Source of the DNA: a virus
Length of the DNA stretch: 22,978 bases
Virus record (IMG/VR): IMGVR_UViG_3300032288_005963
Span: 1 to 22,978 of that record
Direction: 5' to 3' (one strand)
The notes under the pieces are model-generated. The model searched no databases, was not told the origin of the DNA, and was given only the letters and a program-made list of their open reading frames with translations. Positions within the stretch are counted from its first letter, which is position 1; each line of letters starts with the position of its first letter. Both the position numbers and the translations under genes were made by a program. Shown here in pieces: positions 14,551-21,586 of the stretch.

Positions 14551-15196
14551 GTAATTTTTTAATTTCTTTTGCAACTTTTTTTTGTGTTTCCAAATTTGTA
14601 TGATAAACTGATTGATTAACTTTGTTAGGATTATTTTTGACATAATCAAAGAGTATCTTTCCAACATGAAAATTATTCAAATGCAAATTTACAGTTTTTG
14701 TTTTCCAATATTCTATCATCCAATTTTCTGTTTCTTGTTTTAGTTCGTTACTGTGCAAATATGCTACATATTGTTTGATTGCTGATATTTGATTTTCATT
14801 TAATATTTTTACTGGTAAATCTGGTCTAGAATTAATTAATGCAGGAATAACATCAGAATAAATTGAACCAGATAAATTACCTACATCACAATTACTTGTG
14901 CTTACATCACTTTCATATGGATATATAAAATTTTTTAATCCATTATTTGGATTAAATTTTTTAATAGGAACATCCAATCTGTCAGAACTTGTTGATGTAA
15001 AAATAACAATATCAGCTTTGAGTTCTATGGATCTTTTTATTTGATAACAAATAGCTGTATTAGTGATTCCACCCCTGGCAAAGTTTGTTACATTATATCC
15101 TAAAGTTGTTAAAATTTCACTAAAATGTGTGCCAGGAAGATTCCTGTCTGCACTACAAAAACTATCGCCACAAACAAAAATATTTTTTATTGCCAT
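14534..15196 (-). CDS. SGNH/GDSL hydrolase-like protein, paralogue of the 12415-13215 protein
   Basis: A 220-aa protein starting MAIKNIFVCGDSF. Block I is CGDSF (residues 9-13, Ser12), the canonical GDS form. LPGTHFSEIL (20-29) and ARGGITNTAI (40-49, Asn46) follow, then DIVIFTSTSSDRLDVP and a C-terminal VYHTNLETQKKVAKEI (His199). The ATG at 15196 overlaps the end of uvsW by 10 bases (ATGGCAATAA). A longer frame from 15298 would only read through the uvsW 3' end out of frame, so it is rejected. The ordered matches to the other paralogue show that the two arose by duplication and then diverged. Being coupled directly to a DNA-repair helicase is odd for an esterase and is probably a matter of operon position. 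Confidence 0.8.
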   Translation of the reverse strand: MAIKNIFVCGDSFCSADRNLPGTHFSEILTTLGYNVTNFARGGITNTAICYQIKRSIELKADIVIFTSTSSDRLDVPIKKFNPNNGLKNFIYPYESDVSTSNCDVGNLSGSIYSDVIPALINSRPDLPVKILNENQISAIKQYVAYLHSNELKQETENWMIEYWKTKTVNLHLNNFHVGKILFDYVKNNPNKVNQSVYHTNLETQKKVAKEIKKLLDNNF

Positions 15197-16644
15197 TCTA
15201 ATTTTTCCAAACTGAATGGATATTCTGCTTCTTTGTAAAAGGCCTTTCGCTTGGTAAGGTGTCGTTTGGCAAATTTGCAGGTTGATGTGATGTCCCAAAT
15301 TTCAACATGGTCCTTGTCCTGCGCTTTCCTAATACCTCGCCCAATAGATTGTATAACCCTGACAAAGCTCTTTCCGGGTTCCACAAGAACCAAATTAAAG
15401 ATCCTAGGAATATTAATGCCCACAGCGGCCACACCATAAGTCGCCACAATAACCTTCCCGTTTGAAACAGCAATTTCATCATATTCTTCCTTTCGATCTT
15501 TGGCTTTGGTTGCGCCGCTGACAAATACAGCATTATTGATTTTACTGGCTAATTCTTTTCCGGGGCCTACTCTATCTACCAGCACCAGTGTGTTACCTGA
15601 TTCAGCAATTTTGTTAATCAATGCACTGATATAATCTATTCTTGTTTGTGTTTCCAACAAGTATCTAAGTTCTTGTTGATAGTCTTTGTATTCTACATAG
15701 TCTACTAATTGAACTATATTTACATGACAGTTACTTAAATGACCTGCTTCTTGAAGCTCACTGGCACTCAGTCTACCCACCACAGGACCAATACAACAAT
15801 TTAGAGCTTGAAATGCATAATCTTCTTTGGGTATTGTTCCTGTTAGTCCCCATCTAATCGGAGTTCGGGCAAACACAGTGGTCAGCAAACTCTTAAGTGC
15901 ATCTGCTTTGGCACTGTGCGCTTCATCTACCATAATACAAACAACACCCTCTACAAACTCGTTTATGGTAATATCTGCTTCATAGTTTTTGGTATTTTTT
16001 AACAGTGTATTCAAACTTTGCCAAGTACAAATAGTGTGCGTTCGATTGTATTCTTTTCTGTCACCAAACAGTACGCCAACATCTAAGCCCATGTTGATAT
16101 AGTCTGCTTCAGTCTGCGTTACCAAGCTTTTACTGGGTACGATCACAACAGTGCGACCATATTTTTGCACACTTGCGCTCAATGCCGCTGTCATAATAGT
16201 TTTACCAGCACCTGTGGCCACTTCCTGTATGCACTGTGGATTTTCTAAAAACTTATTAATGATTTCAACTTGATAATCACGCAACAGTATAGGTTCACCC
16301 TCAGCAGGATGTCCTTTTGGCCATTTAATATCAGCAAATGTTGTTTCTGTTACTGGATCAAATTGAAAAGTAACACTGTAATCTCTGTTGTCCTGTATGT
16401 CTATGTCATAGCCTCGTTGTTCAATTATAGGCAGTATGTCAGGCAATAAATTAATGTAACTGGTTCCACCTAAATTAAAATATGGTACTTTACCATCCCA
16501 ACGGCCAAGCCTAACTGCCGGCAAGTATCGTGCGCCAGGTATTTCATACTTGAACTTTTCAACTAATCGTTTACGGTCAACAAGTTCAAGATTGTGAAGC
16601 TTACAGTTTACTTCATCTTTGATTTCAATTATACAAGTAGTCAT
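15187..16644 (-). CDS. uvsW: UvsW ATP-dependent helicase
   Basis: A 485-aa SF2 helicase; T4 UvsW is about 500 aa. Motifs: LRDYQ (121-125, Q-like), ATGAGKT (143-149, Walker A), VDEAH (239-243, Walker B), GLTGT (266-270, motif III), VATYGVAAVGINIP (400-413, motif V) and QSIGRGIRK (432-440, motif VI with arginine finger). The N-terminal 100 residues include the FKYEIPGARYLPAVRLGRWDG-like region typical of UvsW; it contributes to DNA binding. T4 UvsW unwinds R-loops, reverses and regresses stalled forks, and promotes the switch from origin- to recombination-dependent replication. Its ATG overlaps the upstream HARP-like gene by four bases (16641-16644). It ends with the family-typical FYKEAEYPFSLEKLEW tail. 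Confidence 0.95.
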   Translation of the reverse strand: MTTCIIEIKDEVNCKLHNLELVDRKRLVEKFKYEIPGARYLPAVRLGRWDGKVPYFNLGGTSYINLLPDILPIIEQRGYDIDIQDNRDYSVTFQFDPVTETTFADIKWPKGHPAEGEPILLRDYQVEIINKFLENPQCIQEVATGAGKTIMTAALSASVQKYGRTVVIVPSKSLVTQTEADYINMGLDVGVLFGDRKEYNRTHTICTWQSLNTLLKNTKNYEADITINEFVEGVVCIMVDEAHSAKADALKSLLTTVFARTPIRWGLTGTIPKEDYAFQALNCCIGPVVGRLSASELQEAGHLSNCHVNIVQLVDYVEYKDYQQELRYLLETQTRIDYISALINKIAESGNTLVLVDRVGPGKELASKINNAVFVSGATKAKDRKEEYDEIAVSNGKVIVATYGVAAVGINIPRIFNLVLVEPGKSFVRVIQSIGRGIRKAQDKDHVEIWDITSTCKFAKRHLTKRKAFYKEAEYPFSLEKLEWQ

Positions 16645-17693
16645 TCAATAAAAAATATTTTTTCAGCTTGGTTAAGCCAACTTTGTTTTCTAGTTCCAAC
16701 CATGATATTGCTTTCGCTGATCAAACAGCGAATTACTGTAGAAACAGACTGGTGTTTTAAATATTTAACTTCATCGGTGTTCTCTTTCGGCAAACCCATG
16801 GCATACACATATACTGGCAGTCTATCAGTTGCTTTAGCGTAGTCTACGATTTCGTTTATATTGATTGCTTGGTCTTTTTTAAAAACTACATGTCGATTTT
16901 CTACACAGGTCATCGCCGTAGGTTTTAATTGTCCTTGATAATCATTTCGAAATTTGGCCATAACTGTGGGAGAAACTGTATATCCCAAAGGCTCACTGTT
17001 GTCTACTAGCCTAAGTAAGTTGCCATATCCAAACCCACCTAAATGGTTTTCAATATATTGCTTAAGATTTAAATCACCATTTTGAATGTCATATCCTTTT
17101 CCTGAATCAACAAGTTCGATAGCGTAAGGTTGTTGTTCACAGTCAAGAATTTTAATGTACAAATCAGTGACACTGCGATCAACTTCGATATTGTATTTTT
17201 CAGATATAGCACAGATCCAATTTATTGCACATTCTGTGAGACCAAACCGCCAAATTTTTTCTTCTACTATAAAATTGCCTTCGCCATCGCCTTGTCTAGC
17301 CTGTGTTTTTACTGCTGTGATCAATTCAGCGTCGTACGGGAATTTCAATATTAATTTATTGTTTGCAATATAAGCTCGTTTTGTTCTATCAATGGTTCTA
17401 ATAGACATGCGAAACTTGTCAAAATTTTCAGGTATGGTAACAGGCACAGGCAACTGACTGAGCTGTCTACGATATTTGTTTACTATTTTTTTAGCTAGTT
17501 CAGCCTGTCTATCTGTGTAGGCAGTGTTTTTTTCTGAAGTTTGACTGGCTAAACTATGTACGATGTTGACATCGTATCTTGCCAAACTCAAAGGACTAGG
17601 CACAGTTTGAAACAGTGATAATTTACGGTTGTTGATGTCTCTGTAACCACCAATAAATTCCAAATAATCTTCAATATATTGAAATGCCGCCAT
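16641..17693 (-). CDS. Conserved protein with HARP-like segment, coupled to uvsW
   Basis: A 350-aa protein. A helical N-terminus (GGYRDINNRKLSLFQTVPSP, 15-34; LAKKIVNKYRRQL, 67-79) is followed by a segment at about 112-165 reading KLILKFPYDAELITAVK, then EEKIWRFGLTECAINWI. The FPYD-x-E-L-I-x-x-VK ... K-x-W-x-F/L pattern is that of HARP-like domains found next to SNF2-type helicases (SMARCAL1 annealing helicase and bacterial relatives). The C-terminal half ends with SNIMVGTRKQSWLN, a region without catalytic motifs. It follows a terminator and a promoter and is joined to uvsW by an ATGA overlap. It may bind DNA or forks for UvsW (inference). I recall it as a conserved hypothetical upstream of uvsW in marine T4-like phages. 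Confidence 0.75.
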   Translation of the reverse strand: MAAFQYIEDYLEFIGGYRDINNRKLSLFQTVPSPLSLARYDVNIVHSLASQTSEKNTAYTDRQAELAKKIVNKYRRQLSQLPVPVTIPENFDKFRMSIRTIDRTKRAYIANNKLILKFPYDAELITAVKTQARQGDGEGNFIVEEKIWRFGLTECAINWICAISEKYNIEVDRSVTDLYIKILDCEQQPYAIELVDSGKGYDIQNGDLNLKQYIENHLGGFGYGNLLRLVDNSEPLGYTVSPTVMAKFRNDYQGQLKPTAMTCVENRHVVFKKDQAININEIVDYAKATDRLPVYVYAMGLPKENTDEVKYLKHQSVSTVIRCLISESNIMVGTRKQSWLNQAEKIFFIE

Positions 17694-17701
17694 AACACAA
17701 T

Positions 17702-17728
17702 TTTATAGTATTTAAATTGTAAAGTCAA
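17702..17728 (-). promoter_or_regulatory. Promoter for the HARP-like/uvsW operon (TTGACT - 15 bp - TATAAA)
   Basis: On the minus strand TTGACT (17723-17728) and TATAAA (17702-17707) are separated by 15 bp, slightly short of optimal. The site comes right after the U-tract of a terminator and a few bases upstream of the ATG at 17693, the expected place for re-initiation. Confidence 0.5.
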
Positions 17729-17752
17729 AAAAAACCCTGCCGAAGCAGGGTT
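17727..17752 (-). terminator. Rho-independent terminator with TTCG tetraloop
   Basis: Read on the minus strand: AACCCTGC, loop TTCG, GCAGGGTT, then an unbroken T-tract to 17727. The stem is a perfect 8 bp (17733-17752) with the extra-stable TTCG loop. It ends transcription of the genes at 18367-17819 and upstream. Confidence 0.92.
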
Positions 17753-17762
17753 AAAAGATCAA

Positions 17763-17817
17763 TTGACGCAGGAGCTAGTTTTTTGAAAGCGTCAACTGAT
17801 ATTTGCCTTGCGGCAAA
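17763..17817 (-). other. Two inverted repeats preceding the terminator (structured 3' UTR or small RNA)
   Basis: In the 125-base gap 17694-17818 there are two more inverted repeats besides the terminator. TTTGCC-TTGC-GGCAAA is a perfect 6-bp stem (17802-17817) just after the stop codon. TTGACGC at 17763-17769 pairs with GCGTCAA at 17789-17795 around a 19-base loop. No open frame explains them. They could protect the mRNA 3' end or define a small RNA processed from it. Confidence 0.4.
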
Positions 17818-17818
17818 G

Positions 17819-18367
17819 TCAACTAAATGGCCATTGTTTGTTATTAGACTTAGGTTCAATTACAACACCCATGCCTGGCGGTTTAGCAGTAGGTTTAGTG
17901 GGTGCTGAACCGGGTTCTGGTTGTTCAACAAGATGTGCAACACTGGGATCCACAGGTTGATCAATTCTTACAATTTCTAAAGGACCAAATAACCATGCTT
18001 CTGTTTCGTCATTGTACCAACCTTCTTCATCCATGAAGTCATAACTGTCTTCGTCCCAACCATCCATGATGCGTTGTTGTTCGTCTTCGTCCATGTCATC
18101 GGGAAATTCCCAATCGCCCAACCAGCCATCATCCATGCTGTCTAGCTCAGCCCCATTTTCGGCATTGTCGCCTGAGTAACTGTACATGTCAATGCCATCA
18201 GGGTTGTCTGGCGTAATACCTTCAGGTGGATTATCGTCGGAAGTTTCTACTTTGAATGTGCCCCAACGAAAACCGTTAATACGAATAATAGTTTGCCCGT
18301 CTTTGGACCAAATTTCTCGTTCTTCACAGTTCTTTTTTTCAGTAGTTGCAATGCGCCAAATAGCCAT
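17819..18367 (-). CDS. Acidic conserved hypothetical protein
   Basis: A 182-aa protein. The first 45 residues are a small beta domain (MAIWRIATTEKKNCEE, IIRINGFRWGTFKVETSDDNPPEG). Residues about 55-130 are very acidic (PDDMDEDEQQ, WDEDSYDFMDEEGWYNDE), and the tail is Pro-rich (PTKPTAKPPG). I recall the MAxWR...TSDDNPPE pattern from marine T4-like phages as a hypothetical. A highly acidic middle could mimic DNA or bind a basic partner (inference). The ATG at 18367 has an AAGGAT ribosome site and follows the GTG-start gene after 12 bases. It is the last gene before the terminator at 17727-17752. Confidence 0.75.
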   Translation of the reverse strand: MAIWRIATTEKKNCEEREIWSKDGQTIIRINGFRWGTFKVETSDDNPPEGITPDNPDGIDMYSYSGDNAENGAELDSMDDGWLGDWEFPDDMDEDEQQRIMDGWDEDSYDFMDEEGWYNDETEAWLFGPLEIVRIDQPVDPSVAHLVEQPEPGSAPTKPTAKPPGMGVVIEPKSNNKQWPFS

Positions 18368-18379
18368 ATTGTTTTATCC

Positions 18380-19489
18380 TTAATTAATGGATTTTACAGG
18401 GTGCCCGCAAACTGGACACATCATTTCTTCATGTTCATTCATAGACTGATCACTGGTTCCAGACCAGTCACAGGCCACACACTCAACAGTTTGCTGGTCA
18501 ACACTTGTCTTGCTGTCACTTAATTCGTAAAATTCTTTACAAATATCATCTAGTTCTTCACGGAGGAAATGTTCATCGGGATCATAGGCAATACCTTGCC
18601 ATGTTGTAATTTTTAATTTGTCTTCACTCCAAGTATTTTTCCAGTATTCACCTGTCCATTCTGCCCTATACTCGTAACCATCTTTGGTTTTAATATTGTA
18701 CTGTCCTGTACGCAAGGGTTTAGTTTTTACAGGGAACCATGCTGTTAGACCGTAGTTAATGTCATCCATGTTCTTATAGCGTTCCCATTTACCATCTTTT
18801 AAAGACCCTGCGATGTAAAATCCAAAATCGGAGCCTTTACCATTAGTATCGCCGCCTTGATTTTCTAATTCTTCCCCATCGTAACTCACTGATGTAATAA
18901 TTTCGTTACCATCAATTTCGTCATATGTAAGACATAGTTTTGTAGGATTAAACGGCATTTTTAAATTGATATCCGCCTCAAAGAAGGTTCCTTTTTCTGA
19001 ACTAACACCAATGAAAACCACAGTGCCTTTTTCTTGCGAATCAATCCAAACTTCCTCTCCTCCACTTAGTTCGGGACTATCATCGTCGTAGCCGTTTACA
19101 TCTTCCAATGGTTTTTCATATACTATATCGCCGTTTTCATTTTCAACTTGAATGGTGCCTACATTTCGATCGGCTCCCCAACTGTGTCCCATGTTGTCGC
19201 ATTCATGCCATGATCCTGGAAAGAATGGTTGCATGTCTTCGGGAATATTATTTTCGTCGGCATAATCGCTATCCCATGCAAATGCTTCAACATCAAGTCT
19301 GCGCTGTTTGAAATAATCGTAAATTTTACGATCAACAGTTCCCATGACATATTCTCCGCCGTAACCCCAAATTCGAAGTTTGTAGGTACAAGGAGTGAAC
19401 TTAAGAGTATCAATAAGCTCTTTATAATCGGTATTGATATCTGCTACAGTATTGTCATTTGCAATTTTAGAATTTTTTCTAGCAGCCAC
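18380..19489 (-). CDS. Conserved hypothetical protein with C-terminal zinc ribbon, GTG start
   Basis: A 369-aa protein with a GTG start (19489) preceded by AAGGA at good spacing; no ATG is better placed. Residues 30-90 contain a WGYGGEYVMGTVD block, then an acidic stretch with GGEEVWIDSQEKGTVVFIG. The middle (KLCLTYDEIDGN, FGFYIAGSLKDGKWERY) is beta-rich, with YEYRAEWTGEYWKNTW near 270-290. The C-terminus has two Cys pairs, CVAC (about 338-341) and CPVC (about 360-363), a zinc-ribbon arrangement. I recognise the protein as conserved in cyanophages and pelagiphages without a known role. The ribbon suggests nucleic-acid or protein binding (inference). It is co-transcribed with the acidic protein downstream. 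Confidence 0.75.
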   Translation of the reverse strand: MAARKNSKIANDNTVADINTDYKELIDTLKFTPCTYKLRIWGYGGEYVMGTVDRKIYDYFKQRRLDVEAFAWDSDYADENNIPEDMQPFFPGSWHECDNMGHSWGADRNVGTIQVENENGDIVYEKPLEDVNGYDDDSPELSGGEEVWIDSQEKGTVVFIGVSSEKGTFFEADINLKMPFNPTKLCLTYDEIDGNEIITSVSYDGEELENQGGDTNGKGSDFGFYIAGSLKDGKWERYKNMDDINYGLTAWFPVKTKPLRTGQYNIKTKDGYEYRAEWTGEYWKNTWSEDKLKITTWQGIAYDPDEHFLREELDDICKEFYELSDSKTSVDQQTVECVACDWSGTSDQSMNEHEEMMCPVCGHPVKSIN

Positions 19490-19500
19490 TTTATTTTTCC

Positions 19501-19683
19501 TTATAAATTTTTATTAATGGGTAAACACTGTAGGCTTTTACGATACCTATCTGTAGTTTTTAAACTTTTATTTTTTGCAATATTGCAGGCCTGCATGGTT
19601 TTATATCTGCCTTGTATTTCATATACTGTACTTAGATTATACGGTAATGTCAATACTGCAACCAAAATATAAGCATCAATCAT
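19501..19683 (-). CDS. Small exported-type protein with conserved Cys pair
   Basis: A 60-aa protein with a hydrophobic N-terminus (YILVAVLTL, about residues 5-13) that may be a signal peptide or anchor. It has two Cys (C33, C53), with YKTMQAC and QCLPINK around them. It matches the layout of the 60-aa protein at 21587-21769, where GFKSEAAC precedes C34 and C56 follows, so the two look like paralogues. A periplasmic or membrane role with a disulphide is an inference. The ribosome site is weak. A candidate TATAAT box precedes it (19712-19717). Confidence 0.6.
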   Translation of the reverse strand: MIDAYILVAVLTLPYNLSTVYEIQGRYKTMQACNIAKNKSLKTTDRYRKSLQCLPINKNL

Positions 19684-19711
19684 AAGATATTTTTTTCGTA
19701 TAAAAAATTAA

Positions 19712-19717
19712 ATTATA
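19712..19717 (-). promoter_or_regulatory. Candidate -10 box (TATAAT) upstream of the small Cys-pair gene
   Basis: TATAAT on the minus strand, overlapping the stop codon of the gene at 19713-20507, with a weak TTGTAT -35-like sequence 18 bp upstream. Only the -10 is convincing in AT-rich DNA. Confidence 0.35.
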
Positions 19718-20507
19718 CTTTAACTTTTACAGGTGATACAAAATTTTGCAGTTGTGTAATTATCGATTTATAGTCAGGCACATAACCAAAAACAGGCACA
19801 GAAAAAATATCATGTGTAGTCCAAGAATCTATATTCCAATACTGGCACAATTCTTTGCTATATTGTTGCCACCACAATTCAAATGCAGAAATTTTTATAT
19901 CATGAAGTGTATCTATATCTTCTAAGGCCACAACAATATTGGGCCTAAGTTCCGTCCATGGTTTTATTAATTCTTTCATTCTGGTTAAATCATTGGGTTC
20001 ATTGTTAACCCAATAATGGTAAGGGGTTTTACCTAGTTCGGCCCATTGCACAAAAACATTTCCTGCTTTTATTTTAGTAGTTGCATTACGGGCCCATTCC
20101 AAATTAAATGCCTTTATTAAGCTACCAGACTTTTCTCGATAATCAATATATAAAATTTTAGGTTTATCTTTATATTCACAAAGATGAATCAACTCATGAA
20201 AATCTAACCACGCAGGATTTCCATTGTAATTTTTTTCATAAACTTCATGTATTTTATTAAAATAATCTCTATTTTTTTCTAAACAAAGTTGCCTATCAAT
20301 TTCTAAAGATAATTTAGCACCGAAAAAAATTAATTTGTCCACTAACTGCTCGTGAGTCATGTTAGCAACATAATAAGGATTATCCCATTCTTTAAAGTTT
20401 ATACGAACATTCTGAAGATGTTTGTAGATATTTTTATAAATTTCGGCCAGTGGACTTGTGTGCAACAATAAATCTACAGTTTGATTGTTAGAAAATATGA
20501 TCTGCAT
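19713..20507 (-). CDS. Hypothetical protein, unknown function
   Basis: A 264-aa protein I cannot assign. It starts MQIIFSNNQTVDLLLHTSPL at an ATG without a clear ribosome site. The N-terminal half is helical, with WLDFHELIHLCEYK near residues 100-113. ELIHL lacks the HExxH zinc-protease pattern (it reads FHELIHL), so a peptidase claim is not supported. The segment PKILYIDYREKSGSLIKAF is followed by NVFVQWAELGKTPYHYWVN and a C-terminal WWQQYSKELCQYWNID. The tail is basic (VSPVKVKV). It appears to be a single-domain cytoplasmic protein. It is transcribed from a promoter-like site at 20538-20543 and followed by a small exported-type gene. Confidence 0.65.
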   Translation of the reverse strand: MQIIFSNNQTVDLLLHTSPLAEIYKNIYKHLQNVRINFKEWDNPYYVANMTHEQLVDKLIFFGAKLSLEIDRQLCLEKNRDYFNKIHEVYEKNYNGNPAWLDFHELIHLCEYKDKPKILYIDYREKSGSLIKAFNLEWARNATTKIKAGNVFVQWAELGKTPYHYWVNNEPNDLTRMKELIKPWTELRPNIVVALEDIDTLHDIKISAFELWWQQYSKELCQYWNIDSWTTHDIFSVPVFGYVPDYKSIITQLQNFVSPVKVKV

Positions 20508-20537
20508 AAAATATATGACAACACAGCGGACGATTAA

Positions 20538-20543
20538 ATTATA
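20538..20543 (-). promoter_or_regulatory. Candidate -10 box (TATAAT) with adjacent inverted repeat
   Basis: The minus strand reads CACTATAATTTAA, 31 bases before the ATG at 20507. The -35 region is weak. A perfect 8-bp inverted repeat (TCAAAATA...TATTTTGA, 20550-20571) covers the -35 zone and could be an operator, although AT-only arms are common by chance. Confidence 0.4.
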
Positions 20544-20562
20544 GTGATATCAAAATATTTAA

Positions 20563-20667
20563 CTATTTTGATTTTTTAATAGTGTAACCCTGGCCACGAT
20601 AAAGGTCTGCTTCTTCCTCAAACTCTACGCTAAACAAAAACAAGTCGCCATCCCAAATTTGAAACAT
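20563..20667 (-). CDS. 34-aa small protein
   Basis: An ATG at 20667 opens a 34-codon frame (MFQIWDGDLFLFSVEFEEE..., ending KKSK) with an AAAGG ribosome site seven bases upstream and a start 14 bases after the preceding stop. Composition is protein-like (WDGDLFLF beta strands, an acidic EFEEEAD helix, a basic end). The function is unknown. A short gene with good signals in an otherwise gene-dense operon is likely real. Confidence 0.55.
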   Translation of the reverse strand: MFQIWDGDLFLFSVEFEEEADLYRGQGYTIKKSK

Positions 20668-20681
20668 TTTGTAACCTTTTG

Positions 20682-21074
20682 TCAAACAGGATTAGTAATT
20701 TTATGTTCAAGTTGATTGTTCAAAATAGCCCACATTTTTTTCTTTTCTTCACGCTCTTTGGCTAGGCGTTGACGCTCAACTTCTTTATCTTCATATTTTT
20801 TGCGTTTTTTATCATCGGTTAAACGCAACAGATGGTCATATTGCTGTGCTTTGGCCCACCCCATTAAAAAATCTTCGATTTGATCGAAAGTGCCAATAAA
20901 AAGTTCAGCATCACGGCTGTAAATAGGCAGTGCTTGACCATCAGGATAAAGAGAAACCATGTCACCGTAATCACGATGGCTGTAGCCCTTACCAGGATTT
21001 CCTAAACGAAAGCCCAGTTGTTTGGCCTGTCCTTCAATGCGTTGAAATTTTGTGTATGTATGCCAACCACTCAT
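20682..21074 (-). CDS. Conserved hypothetical protein with C-terminal coiled coil
   Basis: A 130-aa protein. Residues 1-75 are a small alpha/beta domain (MSGWHTYTKFQRIEGQAKQL, YGDMVSLYPDGQALPIYSRD, LFIGTFDQIEDFLMGW). Residues about 85-115 are a highly charged helix (DDKKRKKYEDKEVERQ...), probably a coiled coil. The GW-AKAQQYD-x-LLRL segment recurs among cyanophage hypotheticals as I recall them. The ATG at 21074 overlaps the upstream stop as ATGA. There are no catalytic motifs. The charged helix suggests oligomerisation or nucleic-acid contact (inference). Confidence 0.75.
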   Translation of the reverse strand: MSGWHTYTKFQRIEGQAKQLGFRLGNPGKGYSHRDYGDMVSLYPDGQALPIYSRDAELFIGTFDQIEDFLMGWAKAQQYDHLLRLTDDKKRKKYEDKEVERQRLAKEREEKKKMWAILNNQLEHKITNPV

Positions 21075-21307
21075 ACAAGTTTTCCCAGCACATGATAAAT
21101 CAATTGATCTAATTCGTTGTCAAAATTTTGTTTAATTCTGCGCTTTTCCCACACTTTTGTTAAAAGTTCATGCACAGTGTTCTCTTTGACAAACTCTGGG
21201 CCTACACAGATGCCGCGGCACTTTAGTGCTTCAATAAGATCGTCGTCATCAAGATTTTCTAATACATCACTGACATCGACTTCTGCAGATACAGTCACAT
21301 AGCTCAT
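21071..21307 (-). CDS. Small conserved hypothetical protein (acidic DDDDL segment)
   Basis: A 78-aa protein, MSYVTVSAEVDVSDVLENLDDDDLIEALKCRGI, then a helix-rich C-terminus (NTVHELLTKVWEKRRIKQNF, ELDQLIYHVLGKLV). The SDVL-E-x-LDDDDLI-x-x-L pattern is one I associate with many marine phages, always unannotated. It has ATGA overlaps at both ends with its neighbours. It is probably a small helical adaptor. The function is unknown. Confidence 0.7.
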   Translation of the reverse strand: MSYVTVSAEVDVSDVLENLDDDDLIEALKCRGICVGPEFVKENTVHELLTKVWEKRRIKQNFDNELDQLIYHVLGKLV

Positions 21308-21516
21308 ACTTGAACTCCATATTTTTCTAACAAAGATTTTTCTTGTTCATGCACATCGGCCAAAGCTTGTTTGAGAGTTCGACCGGTAGTTCCCACATAT
21401 TGTAGACCATCTTTCCAATGTGCATACTGCTCTATACCCGCACGAAGGCCTTGGTAATAGGCACGAGTTTGGGCTAATTGTAGATATTGATCTTGTTGTG
21501 GACTAAAAGATAGCAT
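21304..21516 (-). CDS. Small conserved hypothetical protein
   Basis: A 70-aa helical protein (QQDQYLQLAQTRAYYQGLRA, GRTLKQALADVHEQEKSLLE). The ATG at 21516 has a clear AAAGGA ribosome site. The 70-base gap upstream carries an imperfect AACCGG/CCGGTT inverted repeat (21534-21539 and 21565-21570) that might form a hairpin in the leader. No motif reveals a function. It is coupled to the next gene by an ATGA overlap. Confidence 0.65.
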   Translation of the reverse strand: MLSFSPQQDQYLQLAQTRAYYQGLRAGIEQYAHWKDGLQYVGTTGRTLKQALADVHEQEKSLLEKYGVQV

Positions 21517-21586
21517 TTTTATTCCTTTATCGAAACCGGACTTACATCACATTTTAGTAGAATGCCGGTTACGCACACTGCAGGAG

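Noticed and set aside
15198-15533. 111-aa minus-strand frame with a hydrophobic segment
   Set aside because: It is an alternative frame inside the well-supported uvsW coding sequence.
19713-20507. Zinc metallopeptidase based on FHELIHL
   Set aside because: The motif lacks the HExxH pattern (HELIH has Ile at the fourth position but no downstream third ligand pattern or supporting family features that I could recognise), so I left the protein unassigned.
20550-20571. TCAAAATA...TATTTTGA hairpin followed by T's on the plus strand as a terminator
   Set aside because: No plus-strand gene ends here and the stem is almost all A/T; a palindrome by chance or an operator is more likely.
21534-21570. 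AACCGG/CCGGTT inverted repeat as a terminator
   Set aside because: A 6-bp stem with a 25-base loop and no T-tract; too weak to call.
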